A stretch of 48,215 nt of DNA from Erysipelotrichaceae bacterium (GTDB taxonomy: Bacteria > Bacillota_I > Bacilli_A > RFN20 > CAG-826). The translations under genes and the position numbers were made by a program. The stretch is taken from assembly GCA_015059105.1 (NCBI GenBank), contig SVBB01000010.1, positions 1-48,215 of the forward strand, written 5' to 3'. The notes under the pieces were generated by a model, which worked only from the letters and a program-made list of their open reading frames with translations, did no database searches and was not told where the DNA came from. Positions 7,925-16,996 of the stretch are shown here, piece by piece. Positions within the stretch are counted from its first letter, which is position 1. Each line of letters opens with the position of its first letter.

Positions 7925-8341
7925 ATGGAAAATATTCGTTTAAGACTATTTGATATCGTTTTAGTGGTCGTTGTTGGATTATCTGTAATCTTTTCTTTTA
8001 TCCCAATTTGTCCAGGCGAGAATAATAATTATTCTCTATTAACTTATATTATCGAAGCCAATCAGAATGGTGGAGCGATACATATCGTGCCATTTTCCTT
8101 TTACATAATCTTCTCGCTTATGGCGATTGCTTTAAACTTATTTAACAAAAAATCAATTTTTAGAGTGGTTTTATTCATCGCCGCGGTATGTATGCTTCTG
8201 CTTTGTATGAAAGATTGGCCAACAAGGACATTTTCCTTAACGATTGGTATCATATACGTAATCGTCATTCTTGCGAGCATCGTCTTTGACGCACTCCTAT
8301 ACCGCCACAACGTGGGCAAGGCTCCAAAGAACAAAGAATAG
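7925..8341 (+). CDS. four-helix membrane protein, unknown function (copy 2 of a tandem pair)
   Basis: A 138-aa protein beginning MENIRLRLFDIV, with about four membrane helices and a basic C-terminus (RHNVGKAPKNKE). It shares with the preceding gene the pattern helix-FIPIxP-loop-helix-L(L/F)NK(R/K)-helix-helix. I chose the ATG at 7925; a TTG at 7907 is open but has no ribosome binding site. No Shine-Dalgarno precedes 7925 either; an AT-rich stretch (CAAAAT, 6 nt before the ATG) may be a weak -10 box. The gene sits 45 bp before the Na/Pi symporter gene. Function unknown. Confidence 0.65.
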   Translation: MENIRLRLFDIVLVVVVGLSVIFSFIPICPGENNNYSLLTYIIEANQNGGAIHIVPFSFYIIFSLMAIALNLFNKKSIFRVVLFIAAVCMLLLCMKDWPTRTFSLTIGIIYVIVILASIVFDALLYRHNVGKAPKNKE

Positions 8342-8367
8342 ATAGGGTAGAAATCATTTTTTTAATG

Positions 8368-8376
8368 TGAAATAAT
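8368..8376 (+). promoter_or_regulatory. extended -10 promoter upstream of the Na/Pi symporter
   Basis: TGA-AATAAT lies 9 nt before the ATG at 8386, and no Shine-Dalgarno is present in between. The transcript should have at most a few leader bases. Confidence 0.5.
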
Positions 8377-8385
8377 GTAATTGCT

Positions 8386-10047
8386 ATGAACGAAACAGTC
8401 GGTTATATCATTCAACTATTGGTTGGCATTGCCCTTTTTATTACTGGCATGTCAATGATGTCATCAGGATTAAAGAAGTTAAGCGGTCGAGGCGTTCGCC
8501 GTCTTTTTAATAAAATTAAAGATAATAGATTTGCAGGTATTGGTATCGGGACCGCGACGACTGCATTGATTCAATCTAGTGGCGCGACTTCCGTTATGGC
8601 CATCGGTTTTCTCAATGCCGGAGTGATGACCATTTTCCAAGCGTTATGCATTATTCTTGGTGGTTATATTGGAACAACAGTTACAGGCTTATTGGTGTCC
8701 TTGTCATCGTTCCCGTTCTCCACTTATTTGTTGTTGTTAGCTGTTATTGGTGTCATTCTCTCATTCTTTAAGAATGAAAAAGTGAAAAATACCGGCGAAT
8801 TATTAACTGGCTTAGGTATCTTGTTCTTCGGTCTTGAGACGATGAAAGGTGCTTTCAATAGTCCAGATATCAGTGGTGCTTGCCAACAACTATTCGCGTT
8901 TATCTCTAATCCTTTATTATTAATGCTCGTGGGCGCAGTTATAACAGCGATTGTGCAATCCTCTTCCGCGACCACAGGTATCGTTATCGTCATGGTCGGT
9001 AATGGGGCGATTGAATTATCATCTGCTTTCTATGTCGTTTTAGGTGCGACAATCGGTACGGTTATCGTTACTTTAATCGCGGCGATTGGTGGATCAATCA
9101 ATGCGAAGAGAACAGCGTGGACTTGTTTGGTTGTTAGAATTGCTACTGCATTAATGGCTTTAGCCATCTTATGGCCAGTTGAAGCTGGTACAGGCGGCGC
9201 GTTATCTCTTGGTTTAGCAAATCTATTTGGTAACAACTTACAAATCACTGTCGCGATGTTCCTCATCTTCTATAACATCATTTTCATCGGTATCTTATTA
9301 CCATTCCTTAAACCAATTGAAAAACTCTCTATTGCCCTTATCAAAGATAAGAAAGCTGAAAAGCAAAAGAGTGTTCTCAAATATATTGATGATCGTTTAT
9401 TAATTACTCCATCCTTAGCCTTAGGCCAAGCAAAGAACGAAATCATCAGTATGCTTGAATTAGCTAGAACTAATTTAAAGATTGGATATGAAATGATGAC
9501 GCTTCAGAATTTCGATAAGAAACAAGAACTCATATCACGTGAAGACAATATCGACTATATAAATAACGCGATTACAAACTTCTTAATCGCTTTATCACAC
9601 GATGTTTCCATGGCTGAAGAAAAGAAGATTGGTTCTTATTTCCATATCATCAACGATATCGAACGTATCGGTGACCACGCCTATAACTTCTATGAACTCG
9701 CAGATAAGATGTATTCTAACGACTTACATTTCTCTGACACAGCGATTTTGGAATTAGACGAGATGTATGAAAAGATTGAAGAGATGTTTGATTTAACTCA
9801 TGAAGTATTCGTTTATCACGATAAAGAAGCGTTAAAACGCCTCCATGATGTCGAAACCGAAACCGACATTATGAAGAATAAATTAGGCGATTCTCATTAT
9901 GAAAGAATCAGTAAGAATGAATGCGTGATTGAATTATCCCCGTTCTATTCATCTTTAGTCAGTGAACTTGAAAGAACTGCCGACCACTTAGTGAATATTG
10001 GCTACGCGCATATCAACCCAACTGGTGATGTAGAGGAGAACGCATAA
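8386..10047 (+). CDS. Na+/phosphate symporter (NptA/PF02690 type) with C-terminal PhoU domain
   Basis: The 553-aa protein has two copies of the Na/Pi cotransporter repeat in its first ~310 residues, each with the hallmark QSS motif (TTALIQSSGATSV near residue 60 and TAIVQSSSATTG near 187). Residues about 340-545 are a helical PhoU-type domain, which in this family is thought to sense or limit phosphate entry. It would import phosphate using the Na+ gradient. The start ATG has no Shine-Dalgarno and follows a -10 box closely. The stop overlaps the start of the FGGY kinase (TAATG), so the two are translated together. The Na+ gradient could come from the oxaloacetate decarboxylase encoded upstream. 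Confidence 0.9.
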   Translation: MNETVGYIIQLLVGIALFITGMSMMSSGLKKLSGRGVRRLFNKIKDNRFAGIGIGTATTALIQSSGATSVMAIGFLNAGVMTIFQALCIILGGYIGTTVTGLLVSLSSFPFSTYLLLLAVIGVILSFFKNEKVKNTGELLTGLGILFFGLETMKGAFNSPDISGACQQLFAFISNPLLLMLVGAVITAIVQSSSATTGIVIVMVGNGAIELSSAFYVVLGATIGTVIVTLIAAIGGSINAKRTAWTCLVVRIATALMALAILWPVEAGTGGALSLGLANLFGNNLQITVAMFLIFYNIIFIGILLPFLKPIEKLSIALIKDKKAEKQKSVLKYIDDRLLITPSLALGQAKNEIISMLELARTNLKIGYEMMTLQNFDKKQELISREDNIDYINNAITNFLIALSHDVSMAEEKKIGSYFHIINDIERIGDHAYNFYELADKMYSNDLHFSDTAILELDEMYEKIEEMFDLTHEVFVYHDKEALKRLHDVETETDIMKNKLGDSHYERISKNECVIELSPFYSSLVSELERTADHLVNIGYAHINPTGDVEENA

Positions 10048-11597
10048 TGGCTTCTGATTCATTAGTCCTCACGCTTGATTTTGGAACTCAATCCGTCAGA
10101 GTGGCTTTAACAAACAAATTAGGCGAAATTGTCGCCTTATCAAAGATAAAATATCGCCCACCTTATGTTTCCCCTGTCAGTGGATATGCGGAACAAGATG
10201 CGGATTTTTATTGGATTAACGCGAAACAGTGTTTGTTCCAACTCTGCAAAGAAAATCAAGACAAAGTCCAACATATCATAGGAGCAACAATCACCACATT
10301 TAGAGATACATCTGTGCAATTAGATGAGAATCTAAAACCACTAAGAAAATGTATCCTTTGGTTGGACCAAAGAATGGCGAAAGGTAAAGAAAAAATACCT
10401 CTTCATCATAAAGCGATATTCAAAGCGATTGGAATGTGGCCAACAATTGTTTTAAATCGTGCGAGAACCCCTGCCCACTGGTTAAAAGAAAATGAACCAG
10501 AAACATGGAATAGAACTTATAAATACGTCAACATATCTTCTTACTTAATATATAAGGTTACAGGCCGTTTAGCGGACTCTGTGGCCTGTATGGTCGGACA
10601 TTACCCAATCAATTATAGAAAAGGCAAATGGTACCAATTCAAAGCTTTAAAAGGCAGATTCTTTGGCATTCCTAATCGTATGCTTTGCGATTTAGTTCCT
10701 GTTGGGGAAGTAATCGCGACCATCAAAGATGAAATTGCAGATGAAGTCGGTTTACCAAGAGGCATTAAAGTATATGCGACTGGTAGTGATAAAGCCTGCG
10801 AAACAGTCGGTTTAGGCGCGCTTAATCCAACTCTTGCGGCAGTTAGTTACGGCACCGCTTCTACTGTGGAAGTCAGCAACCAAAAATATCATGAACCAGA
10901 ACCATTTTTACCAGCGTATCAAGCCGCTGTGCCAGGATGGCATAACATGGAAGTCCAGATTTATCGTGGATATTGGATGCTAACTTGGTACGCGAAAGAA
11001 TTCGCGAAGGATTTCGATAATGAAAGAGATAGAGGAATGATTGAAGAACTCCTCGATGCTGAACTACAAAAAGTTCCGCCTGGAAGTGAAGGGCTTATCG
11101 TTCAACCATATTGGGGACCAGGATTATCCCGTCCATTCGCGAAAGGGGCGATTATTGGATTCTCAGATGTTCATACACGTATACATATTTATCGCGCGAT
11201 CATTGAAGGTATTGCTTATTCTTTAAGAGAAGGATTAGAAAGCATTGAACATAGCCAACATCAAAAAGTTGAACACGTGATGATTTCTGGGGGTGGAAGT
11301 AGAAGCGATGATATCTGTCAAATCACCGCGGATGTATTTGGTCTTCCAGTCTCTAGAGTGCAAACATATGAAACTTCAACATTAGGCGCGGCGTTAAGTG
11401 TATTCGTCGCTGCAAAGGAATTCTCAAGCGTTGATGATGCTACTAAAGCGATGGTTCATAAGGCTAAAACATTCTATCCTAACGAATTAGCACATAAGAA
11501 TTACGATACATTATATAAGAAAGTTTATGTAAAAATGTATCCGCAGCTAAAGGATGTATATCGCGATTTAAATAAATTCTTAAAACGCGGAGAATAG
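10047..11597 (+). CDS. FGGY-family carbohydrate kinase
   Basis: A 516-aa sugar kinase of the ASKHA fold. Seen: phosphate-1 motif LTLDFGTQSVRVAL at the N-terminus, the WLDQR motif (near residue 110; the Asp is the catalytic base of the FGGY family), the adenosine/phosphate-2 segment VSYGTASTVEV near 270, and the C-terminal ISGGGSRSDDICQITADVFGLPV signature. The family phosphorylates pentoses, polyols or related sugars; residues visible here do not fix the substrate. GAGGAG lies 9 nt before the ATG inside the end of the symporter gene, and the two genes overlap by one base. No sugar transporter or isomerase is next to it. A hairpin terminator follows. Confidence 0.88.
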   Translation: MASDSLVLTLDFGTQSVRVALTNKLGEIVALSKIKYRPPYVSPVSGYAEQDADFYWINAKQCLFQLCKENQDKVQHIIGATITTFRDTSVQLDENLKPLRKCILWLDQRMAKGKEKIPLHHKAIFKAIGMWPTIVLNRARTPAHWLKENEPETWNRTYKYVNISSYLIYKVTGRLADSVACMVGHYPINYRKGKWYQFKALKGRFFGIPNRMLCDLVPVGEVIATIKDEIADEVGLPRGIKVYATGSDKACETVGLGALNPTLAAVSYGTASTVEVSNQKYHEPEPFLPAYQAAVPGWHNMEVQIYRGYWMLTWYAKEFAKDFDNERDRGMIEELLDAELQKVPPGSEGLIVQPYWGPGLSRPFAKGAIIGFSDVHTRIHIYRAIIEGIAYSLREGLESIEHSQHQKVEHVMISGGGSRSDDICQITADVFGLPVSRVQTYETSTLGAALSVFVAAKEFSSVDDATKAMVHKAKTFYPNELAHKNYDTLYKKVYVKMYPQLKDVYRDLNKFLKRGE

Positions 11598-11615
11598 AAA
11601 AAACTTACAAAAAAG

Positions 11616-11650
11616 AGAAGAAAGTATAGTGATACAATCTTCTTTTTTTA
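11616..11650 (+). terminator. intrinsic terminator after the FGGY kinase
   Basis: AGAAGA (11616-11621) pairs with TCTTCT (11638-11643), and GTAT with ATAC inside, closing an AGTG loop; a run of T follows. Confidence 0.75.
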
Positions 11651-11671
11651 TGTTCCTAAAATAAAGCGCTA

Positions 11672-11677
11672 TATAAT
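11672..11677 (+). promoter_or_regulatory. -10 box of the lipase-like lipoprotein gene
   Basis: A consensus TATAAT followed by a leader of about 25 nt with AGAAAGGA before the ATG at 11710. The -35 region is weak. Confidence 0.5.
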
Positions 11678-11709
11678 ATTTACATCAATAAGCAAAGAAA
11701 GGATTTCGT

Positions 11710-13104
11710 ATGAAAAAGTCTATATTCTTATTACCTTTATTGGTATTATCATTATCTGCTTGTGAGGTTCCGGGGTCTTCTTCAAGTTCTTCTTCCTTAC
11801 CTCCTGCATCAACTTCTTTTCCACCAGAACCAACGGAAAACACATGCTTAATTCGTTTTGACACCATTACAGTGCTCGACGAAAACGAGAAACCGTTTGA
11901 AATCAAAAGAAAAGTCTCTTATAGTGATGAATTTTTTAACTCCTCTGGTAAAGTCTTTAGCAAAGATTTAGCGTTGGCCAGTTTCGCTAATTATGCATCA
12001 AGTGATACTAAAGAGAATACAGAAGCATTCTTTACAAGCATTGGATTTGATAATGTCGTGCATTCTCCTGATTATGACACTCCTGAGACAAAAGATTCTG
12101 TTAAGTATAATTTTGCCCATAAGAAAATCGGTGATTACGACGTTTTATCAATCAACGCATGCGCGATTTATTTTAAACCTTGGGAAAATAACGTCACCAT
12201 TGGCAAAACTGGCAATGGTTCTGGCTTCCAATCTGGTGCGGATAAGATGCTCACAGCTTTTAGAACTTATTTAAATAACTACACCAGTGGTAAATATAAG
12301 ATTTGGATGACTGGCCACTCCAGAACAGCAGCTTTTGCCAATATCATCGCTGAAACACTTCTCGATGAAGCCAACCCAATTATCACTGATGACACGTTGT
12401 TCTGCTATCCATTTGAAGCGCCAGCGGTCATCGATGTGAATTTGAAGAAACCACATGAATCAATTCATAACATTATTAATGAAGAAGATATCGTGACAGC
12501 TTTCTATCCGGAATGCTATGGTCTTGTAAGAGCGGGACACGATGTCTATATCACTAACGACGATATCGATAAAACCGCCAGAGCGTTTGATCCTCGTATC
12601 ATCATTGCTCCATCAAACACGATGGAAGGTATGCCAAAGAAGAAAGGATTTATCGACTTCATCATCTCTTCTTTAACTAGACCAGCCACTGGTAAACCCG
12701 GGGATTATGGTTACGCTCCTGATATGGCCACTAGAGAACATTATGTCGATAATGGTTATCAAGAAAACCTTGCGACGATGTTCCAATTATTGTTCGGTGT
12801 CGATATGAAAAACTTCATCGACTTAGCCAAAAGAATTGAAGAACTTGGATTTGAAGCAATTGGATTAATTGAAGAAGATGCTGCTTATAATTTATTTGCA
12901 GAAATCTTAGATAAAAACGGTGAAACCTACGATAAAGCAAAATTAAGAAGCGCGCTTAACGGACTAATTAAAGTGATGCTTATCAATTGCAGCAACGTCA
13001 TTCTCGCGATGGTTTATCCAGAGACGAGCAGTGAATTCTTACGCGCTGTTCAAAACCACTGTTTAGAAGTTCTTCTCCCTGCTTTATTAGTTTATAAAGA
13101 ATAA
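11710..13104 (+). CDS. lipoprotein with a lipase (class 3)-like alpha/beta-hydrolase domain
   Basis: The 464-aa protein has a lipoprotein signal peptide with lipobox LSAC (Cys18), then a Ser/Pro-rich stalk (about residues 21-42), so it should be tethered to the outer face of the membrane. The hydrolase core carries a nucleophile elbow TGHSRTA with Ser204. Class 3 lipases have GxSxG; here the fifth position is Thr rather than Gly, so the elbow is GHSRT. Aspartates and a late histidine (for example RAGHDVYI, REHYVD) could complete a triad but I cannot assign them. The role is probably extracellular ester hydrolysis; the substrate is unknown. It has its own promoter and shares a two-way terminator with the exporter genes. 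Confidence 0.78.
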   Translation: MKKSIFLLPLLVLSLSACEVPGSSSSSSSLPPASTSFPPEPTENTCLIRFDTITVLDENEKPFEIKRKVSYSDEFFNSSGKVFSKDLALASFANYASSDTKENTEAFFTSIGFDNVVHSPDYDTPETKDSVKYNFAHKKIGDYDVLSINACAIYFKPWENNVTIGKTGNGSGFQSGADKMLTAFRTYLNNYTSGKYKIWMTGHSRTAAFANIIAETLLDEANPIITDDTLFCYPFEAPAVIDVNLKKPHESIHNIINEEDIVTAFYPECYGLVRAGHDVYITNDDIDKTARAFDPRIIIAPSNTMEGMPKKKGFIDFIISSLTRPATGKPGDYGYAPDMATREHYVDNGYQENLATMFQLLFGVDMKNFIDLAKRIEELGFEAIGLIEEDAAYNLFAEILDKNGETYDKAKLRSALNGLIKVMLINCSNVILAMVYPETSSEFLRAVQNHCLEVLLPALLVYKE

Positions 13105-13130
13105 GAATTATAACAGGATATCAAGAAAAC

Positions 13131-13156
13131 AAAAACCGCAAAATAATGCGGTTTTT
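13131..13156. terminator. bidirectional terminator between lipoprotein and ABC exporter genes
   Basis: AAAAACCGCA (13131-13140) pairs perfectly with TGCGGTTTTT (13147-13156) around an AAATAA loop, giving a T-run on either strand at the meeting point of two convergent units. Confidence 0.92.
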
Positions 13157-13181
13157 ATGTGTTTTTTATTGCAAATCTCAA

Positions 13182-15095
13182 TTATTCTAGTTCAAATGCG
13201 CCTGTATATAATTGATAATAAACACCTTTTTGTTTCATTAATTGTTCGTGATTGCCGCGTTCGATGATTCGACCTTGATCCATGACCATAATCGCATCAG
13301 CGTTTTGAATAGTGGATAATCTGTGGGCGATGACAAAGACTGTTCTACCTTCCATTAATTTATCCATACCTTCTTGGACTAATTTTTCAGTACGAGTGTC
13401 GATAGAAGATGTTGCTTCATCAAGGATTAAAACCGGTGTGTCAGCAACTGCCGCTCTCGCGATAGAAATGAGCTGTCTTTGGCCCTGAGATAAGTTAGAA
13501 CCATCGCCGTCGAGCATCGTGTTGAATCCTTCTGGCAAACGAGTGATGAAGTCATAGGCATTAGCGATCTTTGCGGCTTCCATACATTCTTCGTCAGTCG
13601 CGTCTAAACGGCCATAACGAATGTTGTCCATGACCGTACCAGTAAATAAGTTAACATCTTGTAAAACGATGCCTAAGCACTTTCTTAATTCGTGTTTCTT
13701 AATCTTAGTGATGTTGATGCCATCATATCTAATCTTTCCGCCTTCGATATGGTAGAAACGATTTAATAAATTGGTGATAGTGGTTTTACCTGCACCTGTC
13801 GCGCCGACTAAAGCGATTTTTTGACCTGGACGTGCATAAATAGAGACGTTATGCAAAACTGTCTTTTCAGGAACATAACCAAATGTCACATCTTCTAAAA
13901 CAATATCGCCTTTAAGTTCTGTGTATGTGATAGTTCCATCCGCTTGATGTGGATGTTTCCAAGCATAGTCTCTCGTTCTTTCTTCAGTTTCTTCAAATGT
14001 GCCGTCTTTGTGGTATTTGATATGGACCAAATCACAGTAACCAGTATCGATTTCTTCGTGTTCGTTGAGTAAATCCATAATACGGGATGCACCAGCAGTG
14101 GACATCGCGACAAACATGATTTGTTGAGCTAAGTTATTGACGTTAACAGAGAAGCCTCTTGCAATGGATAAGAAGGCGAGGATAACGCCATACGTGATAG
14201 GAGCAACGCCGTCAGCGATGGAGATATTGTTCCAACCTTGCACCATGATGATACAACCGACTATTACGCAGAAGACGTAAATGAAGTTACCGATATTGCC
14301 CATAATAGGACCGATGATATTGCCGGCTCTATTACCTTTGTTTGAGTATTCGAATAATTCGTCGTTGAGTTTGTCGAATTCTTCGATAGATTTTTCTTCG
14401 TGGGTAAAGACTTTAATAACTTTCAAACCGTTGATAGATTCTTCAATATTGCCTTCAACTTTACCGATAGCTTGTTGCTGTTTGCCAAAGAACTTATTCG
14501 CTGCGCCACCTTGTCTTCCCGCGCTCATCATCATGAAGAATGAACCGAAGAGGACCACTAAAGCGAGCCATAAGGAATAAACGAACATAACCACTAAAAT
14601 ACCAGTGATAGAGAAGACTGCCATCAAGATGTTTGGAACAGCTTGTGAAATGAATTGTCTAATCGTATCGATATCATTAGTGAATAATGACATGATGTCA
14701 CCATGTTTATGAGTATCGAAATATCTAATAGGTAGTGTTTCAAGGTGATTGAATAACTTGATACGCATATCGTTAAGATATTGTTGGGTAGTAATCGCCA
14801 TGACGCGGTTCCAAGTATAACTTGCGAAGATTGCGACGATATAAATGCTGCCCATAATGCCGAGTAAAATACCAACTTGTTGCCACATTTCCGCTTTGGT
14901 TAATGTAGTGCTTGTTAATGTATCAGTGATATTTCTAATAAAAATAGAAGCAGAGAAGTTGCTCGCAGCATTAATACCCAAACAGAGAATAACTAAAAGC
15001 ATTCTCCATTTATATAAATGCAAGAAATTCTTAATGAGGAATTTTAAGGTACCTTTTTTCGGTTTGCCTTTAAAGTTGTTACCATGTGGTGGCAT
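13182..15095 (-). CDS. ABC exporter half-transporter, consensus-site subunit
   Basis: A 637-aa half transporter: six membrane helices (first ~340 residues) and an ATPase domain with Walker A GATGAGKTT, signature LSQGQRQLI, Walker B VLILDEATSS with catalytic Glu, and switch His in VIAHRLST. An extra segment of about 40 residues (HIKYHKDGTFEETEERTRDYAWKH region) lies between the membrane and ATPase domains. It pairs with the gene upstream, which ends 2 nt before this ATG (AGGAGG in the end of that gene). Together they form a heterodimeric exporter of the LmrCD/BmrCD type; in that group the subunit with intact catalytic Glu does most of the hydrolysis. The substrate (drug, lipid or peptide) cannot be read from sequence. 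Confidence 0.92.
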   Translation of the reverse strand: MPPHGNNFKGKPKKGTLKFLIKNFLHLYKWRMLLVILCLGINAASNFSASIFIRNITDTLTSTTLTKAEMWQQVGILLGIMGSIYIVAIFASYTWNRVMAITTQQYLNDMRIKLFNHLETLPIRYFDTHKHGDIMSLFTNDIDTIRQFISQAVPNILMAVFSITGILVVMFVYSLWLALVVLFGSFFMMMSAGRQGGAANKFFGKQQQAIGKVEGNIEESINGLKVIKVFTHEEKSIEEFDKLNDELFEYSNKGNRAGNIIGPIMGNIGNFIYVFCVIVGCIIMVQGWNNISIADGVAPITYGVILAFLSIARGFSVNVNNLAQQIMFVAMSTAGASRIMDLLNEHEEIDTGYCDLVHIKYHKDGTFEETEERTRDYAWKHPHQADGTITYTELKGDIVLEDVTFGYVPEKTVLHNVSIYARPGQKIALVGATGAGKTTITNLLNRFYHIEGGKIRYDGINITKIKKHELRKCLGIVLQDVNLFTGTVMDNIRYGRLDATDEECMEAAKIANAYDFITRLPEGFNTMLDGDGSNLSQGQRQLISIARAAVADTPVLILDEATSSIDTRTEKLVQEGMDKLMEGRTVFVIAHRLSTIQNADAIMVMDQGRIIERGNHEQLMKQKGVYYQLYTGAFELE

Positions 15096-15097
15096 CC

Positions 15098-16882
15098 TTA
15101 TTTTCCTCCTTTCTTGGTTTGAGAATAATATACCTCTTGGTATATCTCATTAGATTTAAGCAAAGATTCATGGGTGCCAATCGCATTGATTTGGCCGTTA
15201 TCCATGACGATGATTTGATCAGCATCTTCTATAGAAGAAATACGTTGTGCAATGACGATCTTTGTCGTATCTGGAACGATTTCTTTTAAATTCTTTCTAA
15301 TAATCGCATCTGTTTTGGTATCAACAGCAGAAGTAGAGTCATCTAAAATTAAAACTTTTGGTTTCTTAAGAAGCGCTCTTGCGATACATAATCTCTGTTT
15401 TTGTCCACCAGAGACGTTTGTTCCACCCTGCTCGATATATGTGTCGTATCCATCAGGGAATTTTTCGATAAATTCATGGGCTTGAGCAATTTTACAAACG
15501 TGAATCATTTCTTCGTCAGTGGCGTTTTCATTACCCCATCTTAAGTTATCTTTGATAGTGCCGGAGAATAAGACGTTCTTTTGAAGAACAACAGCGACGT
15601 TATTACGAAGTGTTTCTAAGGCGTAATTTTTTACATTCACATCACCGACTTTGACTTCACCTTCGCTGACATCGTATAAACGGCAGATGAGGTTGACTAA
15701 AGAGGTTTTTCCACTACCAGTGGAACCGATAATACCAATGAATTGTCCGGATTTGATTTTGAAATTAATGTTAGAAACTGCATTATTTTCCGCTTCTAAA
15801 CTATATCTGAAGTTAACGTTATTAAAGTCAACATCGCCATTTTTCATTTCATAAACTGGATTTTCAGGATTAACAATCGTGCTTTCTTCGGCGAGAACTT
15901 CACCAATACGTCTCATGGATTCCATAGAGATGGCTAACATAACGATGATCATAGATACCATCATTAAGCCAGCGAGGATTTGAATACCATATGTGATACA
16001 TGCGCTTAAAACTGCGACGTTTAATGTGCCAACACCGCCAACTGGGATAGCTTCTAAGATGAAATATGAACCGATGAATAACACTAAAATGTTAGATAAG
16101 TGCATACTTGTGTTCATAATTGGGTTGCTAAACGCTAAAATCTTTTCAGCTTTGATGAATTCTTTAGTAAGACTGTTAGAAGCGGTGGCGAATTTGTCTT
16201 TTTCATAATCTTCTCTGACGAAAGATTTAACAACACGAATTCCTTCAACGTTTTCTTTAACAGATTCGTTTAACTTATCGTAACGTTTGAAAACTCTTTT
16301 GAAGATTGGCATCGCTTTAATCATTAAGAAAATTAAACCGAACATAACTAATGGCATAATCGCGACGAAAATGAAGGCGAGAACACCGCCAGAAATAAAC
16401 GCCATAACAGCGGAGAATAGAATCATTAATGGTGCTCTTACGACGATACGGATAACCATTGAGAACGCCATGACAGCATTGTTGATATCAGTAGTCATTC
16501 TAGTGACTAAACTTGATGCTTGGAAATGGTCGATATTAGCAAAGCTAAAGTCTTGCACTTTCGCATATAATGCATGTCTTAAGTTTCTCGCTAGTCCTGT
16601 GGAAGCTTTGGCAGCGAGAACACCACCTAAAACACCGCAGATAATTGAGAAGACAGTTAATGCCATCAAGATGCCGGCATACATCCAAATAAGCGACATA
16701 TCGACATTGCCTTGTCCTTGCTCAATAGTGGACACTAATATCGACATCACAAAAGGGATAGCGCATTCAGCACCCGCTTCGCCAACCATTAATAAAGGGG
16801 TGATGATTGCATATTTCTTAAACTCTCCAATATAGGAGAAGACGAGTTTTAGTTTGCTTATTAAGTCCTTTAATGTCTTCAT
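15098..16882 (-). CDS. ABC exporter half-transporter, degenerate-site subunit
   Basis: A 594-aa half transporter with six membrane helices and an ATPase domain: Walker A GSTGSGKTS, signature VSGGQKQRL, Walker B VLILDDSTSAVD and VIAQRISS. Two catalytic residues are changed: the Glu after Walker B is Asp and the switch His is Gln. This is the known pattern of the degenerate subunit in heterodimeric exporters, and it fits with the intact partner downstream. I start it at the ATG at 16882; a TTG at 16897 is also open but lies within a palindrome at the promoter. No Shine-Dalgarno is evident. Confidence 0.9.
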   Translation of the reverse strand: MKTLKDLISKLKLVFSYIGEFKKYAIITPLLMVGEAGAECAIPFVMSILVSTIEQGQGNVDMSLIWMYAGILMALTVFSIICGVLGGVLAAKASTGLARNLRHALYAKVQDFSFANIDHFQASSLVTRMTTDINNAVMAFSMVIRIVVRAPLMILFSAVMAFISGGVLAFIFVAIMPLVMFGLIFLMIKAMPIFKRVFKRYDKLNESVKENVEGIRVVKSFVREDYEKDKFATASNSLTKEFIKAEKILAFSNPIMNTSMHLSNILVLFIGSYFILEAIPVGGVGTLNVAVLSACITYGIQILAGLMMVSMIIVMLAISMESMRRIGEVLAEESTIVNPENPVYEMKNGDVDFNNVNFRYSLEAENNAVSNINFKIKSGQFIGIIGSTGSGKTSLVNLICRLYDVSEGEVKVGDVNVKNYALETLRNNVAVVLQKNVLFSGTIKDNLRWGNENATDEEMIHVCKIAQAHEFIEKFPDGYDTYIEQGGTNVSGGQKQRLCIARALLKKPKVLILDDSTSAVDTKTDAIIRKNLKEIVPDTTKIVIAQRISSIEDADQIIVMDNGQINAIGTHESLLKSNEIYQEVYYSQTKKGGK

Positions 16883-16895
16883 AACTAGTTTTGAC

Positions 16896-16913
16896 AACGA
16901 TAATTTTATCGTT
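16896..16913. promoter_or_regulatory. 18-bp perfect palindrome at the ABC exporter promoter
   Basis: AACGATAATTTTATCGTT reads the same on both strands (8-bp arms, TT centre). On the minus strand it contains a possible -10 box (TAAAAT, 16908-16903), with the exporter ATG at 16882. This is the size and place of an operator for a MarR- or TetR-like repressor. No such regulator is encoded in the window. Confidence 0.55.
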
Positions 16914-16984
16914 ATTATTATCCAATATTCAACAATTCATTTTTGAAAATGAAAAAAAGTGTAATACGACCAAGTAATTATGTG

Positions 16985-16990
16985 TATAAT
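16985..16990 (+). promoter_or_regulatory. consensus -10 box, leaderless candidate
   Basis: TATAAT preceded by TGTG ends exactly 6 nt before the ATG at 16997. No Shine-Dalgarno precedes that ATG. Transcription should begin on the start codon. Confidence 0.65.
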
Positions 16991-16996
16991 TGTTGT

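Noticed and set aside
16287..16835. 182-codon open frame on the plus strand
   Set aside because: It is exactly antisense to a well-conserved ABC transporter gene, with hydrophobic shadow composition and no ribosome site.
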